Source of the DNA: Rhizopus arrhizus
Taxonomy: Eukaryota; Mucoromycota; Mucoromycetes; Mucorales; Rhizopodaceae
Direction: 5' to 3'
Length of the DNA: 64,000 bases
Assembly (NCBI GenBank): GCA_024220505.1
Contig: JAKZZE010000006.1
Coordinates: 1,674,001-1,738,000, forward strand
Made by a program: the position numbers and the translations under genes. Below, one piece after another: positions 63,105 through 64,000 of the stretch. The stretch's first letter is position 1. Each line of letters opens with the position of its first letter. The notes beneath the pieces were generated by a model. It was not told where the DNA came from. It was given only the letters and a program-made list of their open reading frames with translations, and searched no databases.

Positions 63105-63723
63105 TTGCCTCAAGTCAAGCTATTACTTTTCACAAGAGATAAGTGAAGGAGAGATTTTATATAGCAATAAATAGCAGAGAATACTTGGTTTTTCAAAGCA
63201 AGTATTATGTACGTAGATGGGTATATGGTTAAGTACAGTAATACAGAAATAAGCTATTGACGAGTATTTACAATACAAAATACAGTTATACCTTATTTTG
63301 CCTCCACATGCATGCCAAAAACAATGTTTTCAGAGGCAAGTTTCCTTTTTTTTTTTTTTTTTATTTGCATGAGAAGCTCCAAACTTTTAATATGCCAAAT
63401 CATAGTTCACTTACTGCTGTTTTTTGATATTTTCATTAGGGATGTTTACTACCAATTTTTGCTTGGTGTTATTTTATTATCGATTTGTAGCGTTTTCTTT
63501 CTTTGCAACTTTTCTGCCCCAATATTGCTTATTTGCTTCACAATAATTGATATCAATAAACTTTATATTTATTTTTGGACGCCATCAGTTCAGTTGAGTC
63601 CTGTTTTGGAGTATCAATTAAAAACATGACCCAGCTGTGAGATACCTATAAGATGAAAGAAGTGCAGAGAATATAATGCCACCATTCTTCCATCTTAGCT
63701 TACATTAATCATTCACTCGATTA
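63105..63723. other. intergenic region
   Basis: About 620 nt with a T-run at 63346-63362. The hydrophobic open frame at 63312-63629 is a product of T-rich sequence and not supported as a gene. Confidence 0.45.
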
Positions 63724-64000
63724 AACAAATCTATCTTAACCCGAAAAAATGATCATCTTTAGTATTTATCATTTCAGGATCATTTCTTTCTCTTTTTCTT
63801 ATGATCAGGTCGAATGGAAAGTATTTTTCCTTTGTTTGATTTCTGTCCTTATTGATTCATGTACTAAATGTTTTTATGACATACTGCGAAATTCTACTCA
63901 ATTTTGTTGGATCACATAGACTTCTAAAAGAAAGTACACACTCTGCTATGTATTCATCATTATCTCTCTTTCATACTTGCCCATCCCTTTCTCGTCTTGA
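63724..64000. repeat. dispersed repeat, copy 2 (cut by window end)
   Basis: Direct-orientation match to 41042-41315, collinear over its whole visible length. The left edges coincide at AAACAAATCTATCT, and the window ends inside the repeat at TCGTCTTGA. The element probably continues beyond 64000. See copy 1 for shared blocks. Confidence 0.85.

Noticed and set aside
63312..63629. Hydrophobic 105-codon ORF
   Set aside because: Composition follows from T-rich DNA, with no conserved motif and no gene-like leader.

Overview
The window looks like nuclear DNA of an early-diverging filamentous fungus, most likely Mucoromycota (Mucorales-like). Reasons: AT-rich sequence; many short introns of about 40-60 nt, nearly all GT-AG; pyrimidine-rich leaders before start codons; fungal gene content, including a white-collar-2 type PAS/GATA protein, an Rlm1/MEF2 MADS-box protein and a Ypq-type PQ-loop transporter; and decayed transposon copies. 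There is no bacterial operon structure. The gene models were assembled by hand across introns, so exon edges are predictions.

Layout. 0.3-11.5 kb is gene-dense: an HSL-type esterase (-), the mRNA capping guanylyltransferase (+), methionine aminopeptidase 2 (-), the splicing factor SLU7 (+), a SAP-domain Q-rich protein (+), octanoyltransferase LIP2 (-) and a MEF2/Rlm1 MADS-box factor (-). 11.5-14.3 kb holds a decayed DDE transposase. 14.3-18.4 kb is PEX1 (-). 19.2-21.8 kb is a broken, intron-bearing copy of an AP-complex beta-adaptin. 21.9-32.6 kb carries a homeodomain gene (-), a three-LIM protein (-), TTI1 (-), a SAC3/LENG8-like gene (+) and a bZIP gene (-). 32.6-38.2 kb is gene-poor and has a LINE remnant. 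38.2-39.9 kb is the PKA catalytic subunit (-). 39.9-43.1 kb is intergenic and holds one copy of a dispersed repeat whose second copy runs off the end of the window.

43.1-53.9 kb is dense again: a secreted phospholipase B-like SGNH hydrolase (+), ribosomal protein uL13 (+), nicotinamide riboside kinase (-), an MFS transporter (-), 3-hydroxyacyl-CoA dehydratase (+), the meiotic recombinase DMC1 (-), a small ORF (+) and a PQ-loop protein (-). 53.9-58.3 kb is gene-poor. 58.3-62 kb carries a previously unframed five-exon gene with a WRKY/FLYWCH-like zinc finger, followed by a WC-2-like photoreceptor-complex gene. A possible zinc-binding ORF lies at 62.8 kb.

The genes do not form a pathway cluster. 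Most are conserved housekeeping functions (mRNA capping and splicing, N-terminal Met removal, lipoylation, peroxisome import, PIKK assembly, very-long-chain fatty acid synthesis, NAD salvage) mixed with transcription and signalling regulators. Closely spaced divergent and convergent pairs are common. The most notable items are the WRKY-like gene, an 8-nt micro-exon and two GC-AG introns in DMC1, and the beta-adaptin pseudogene.
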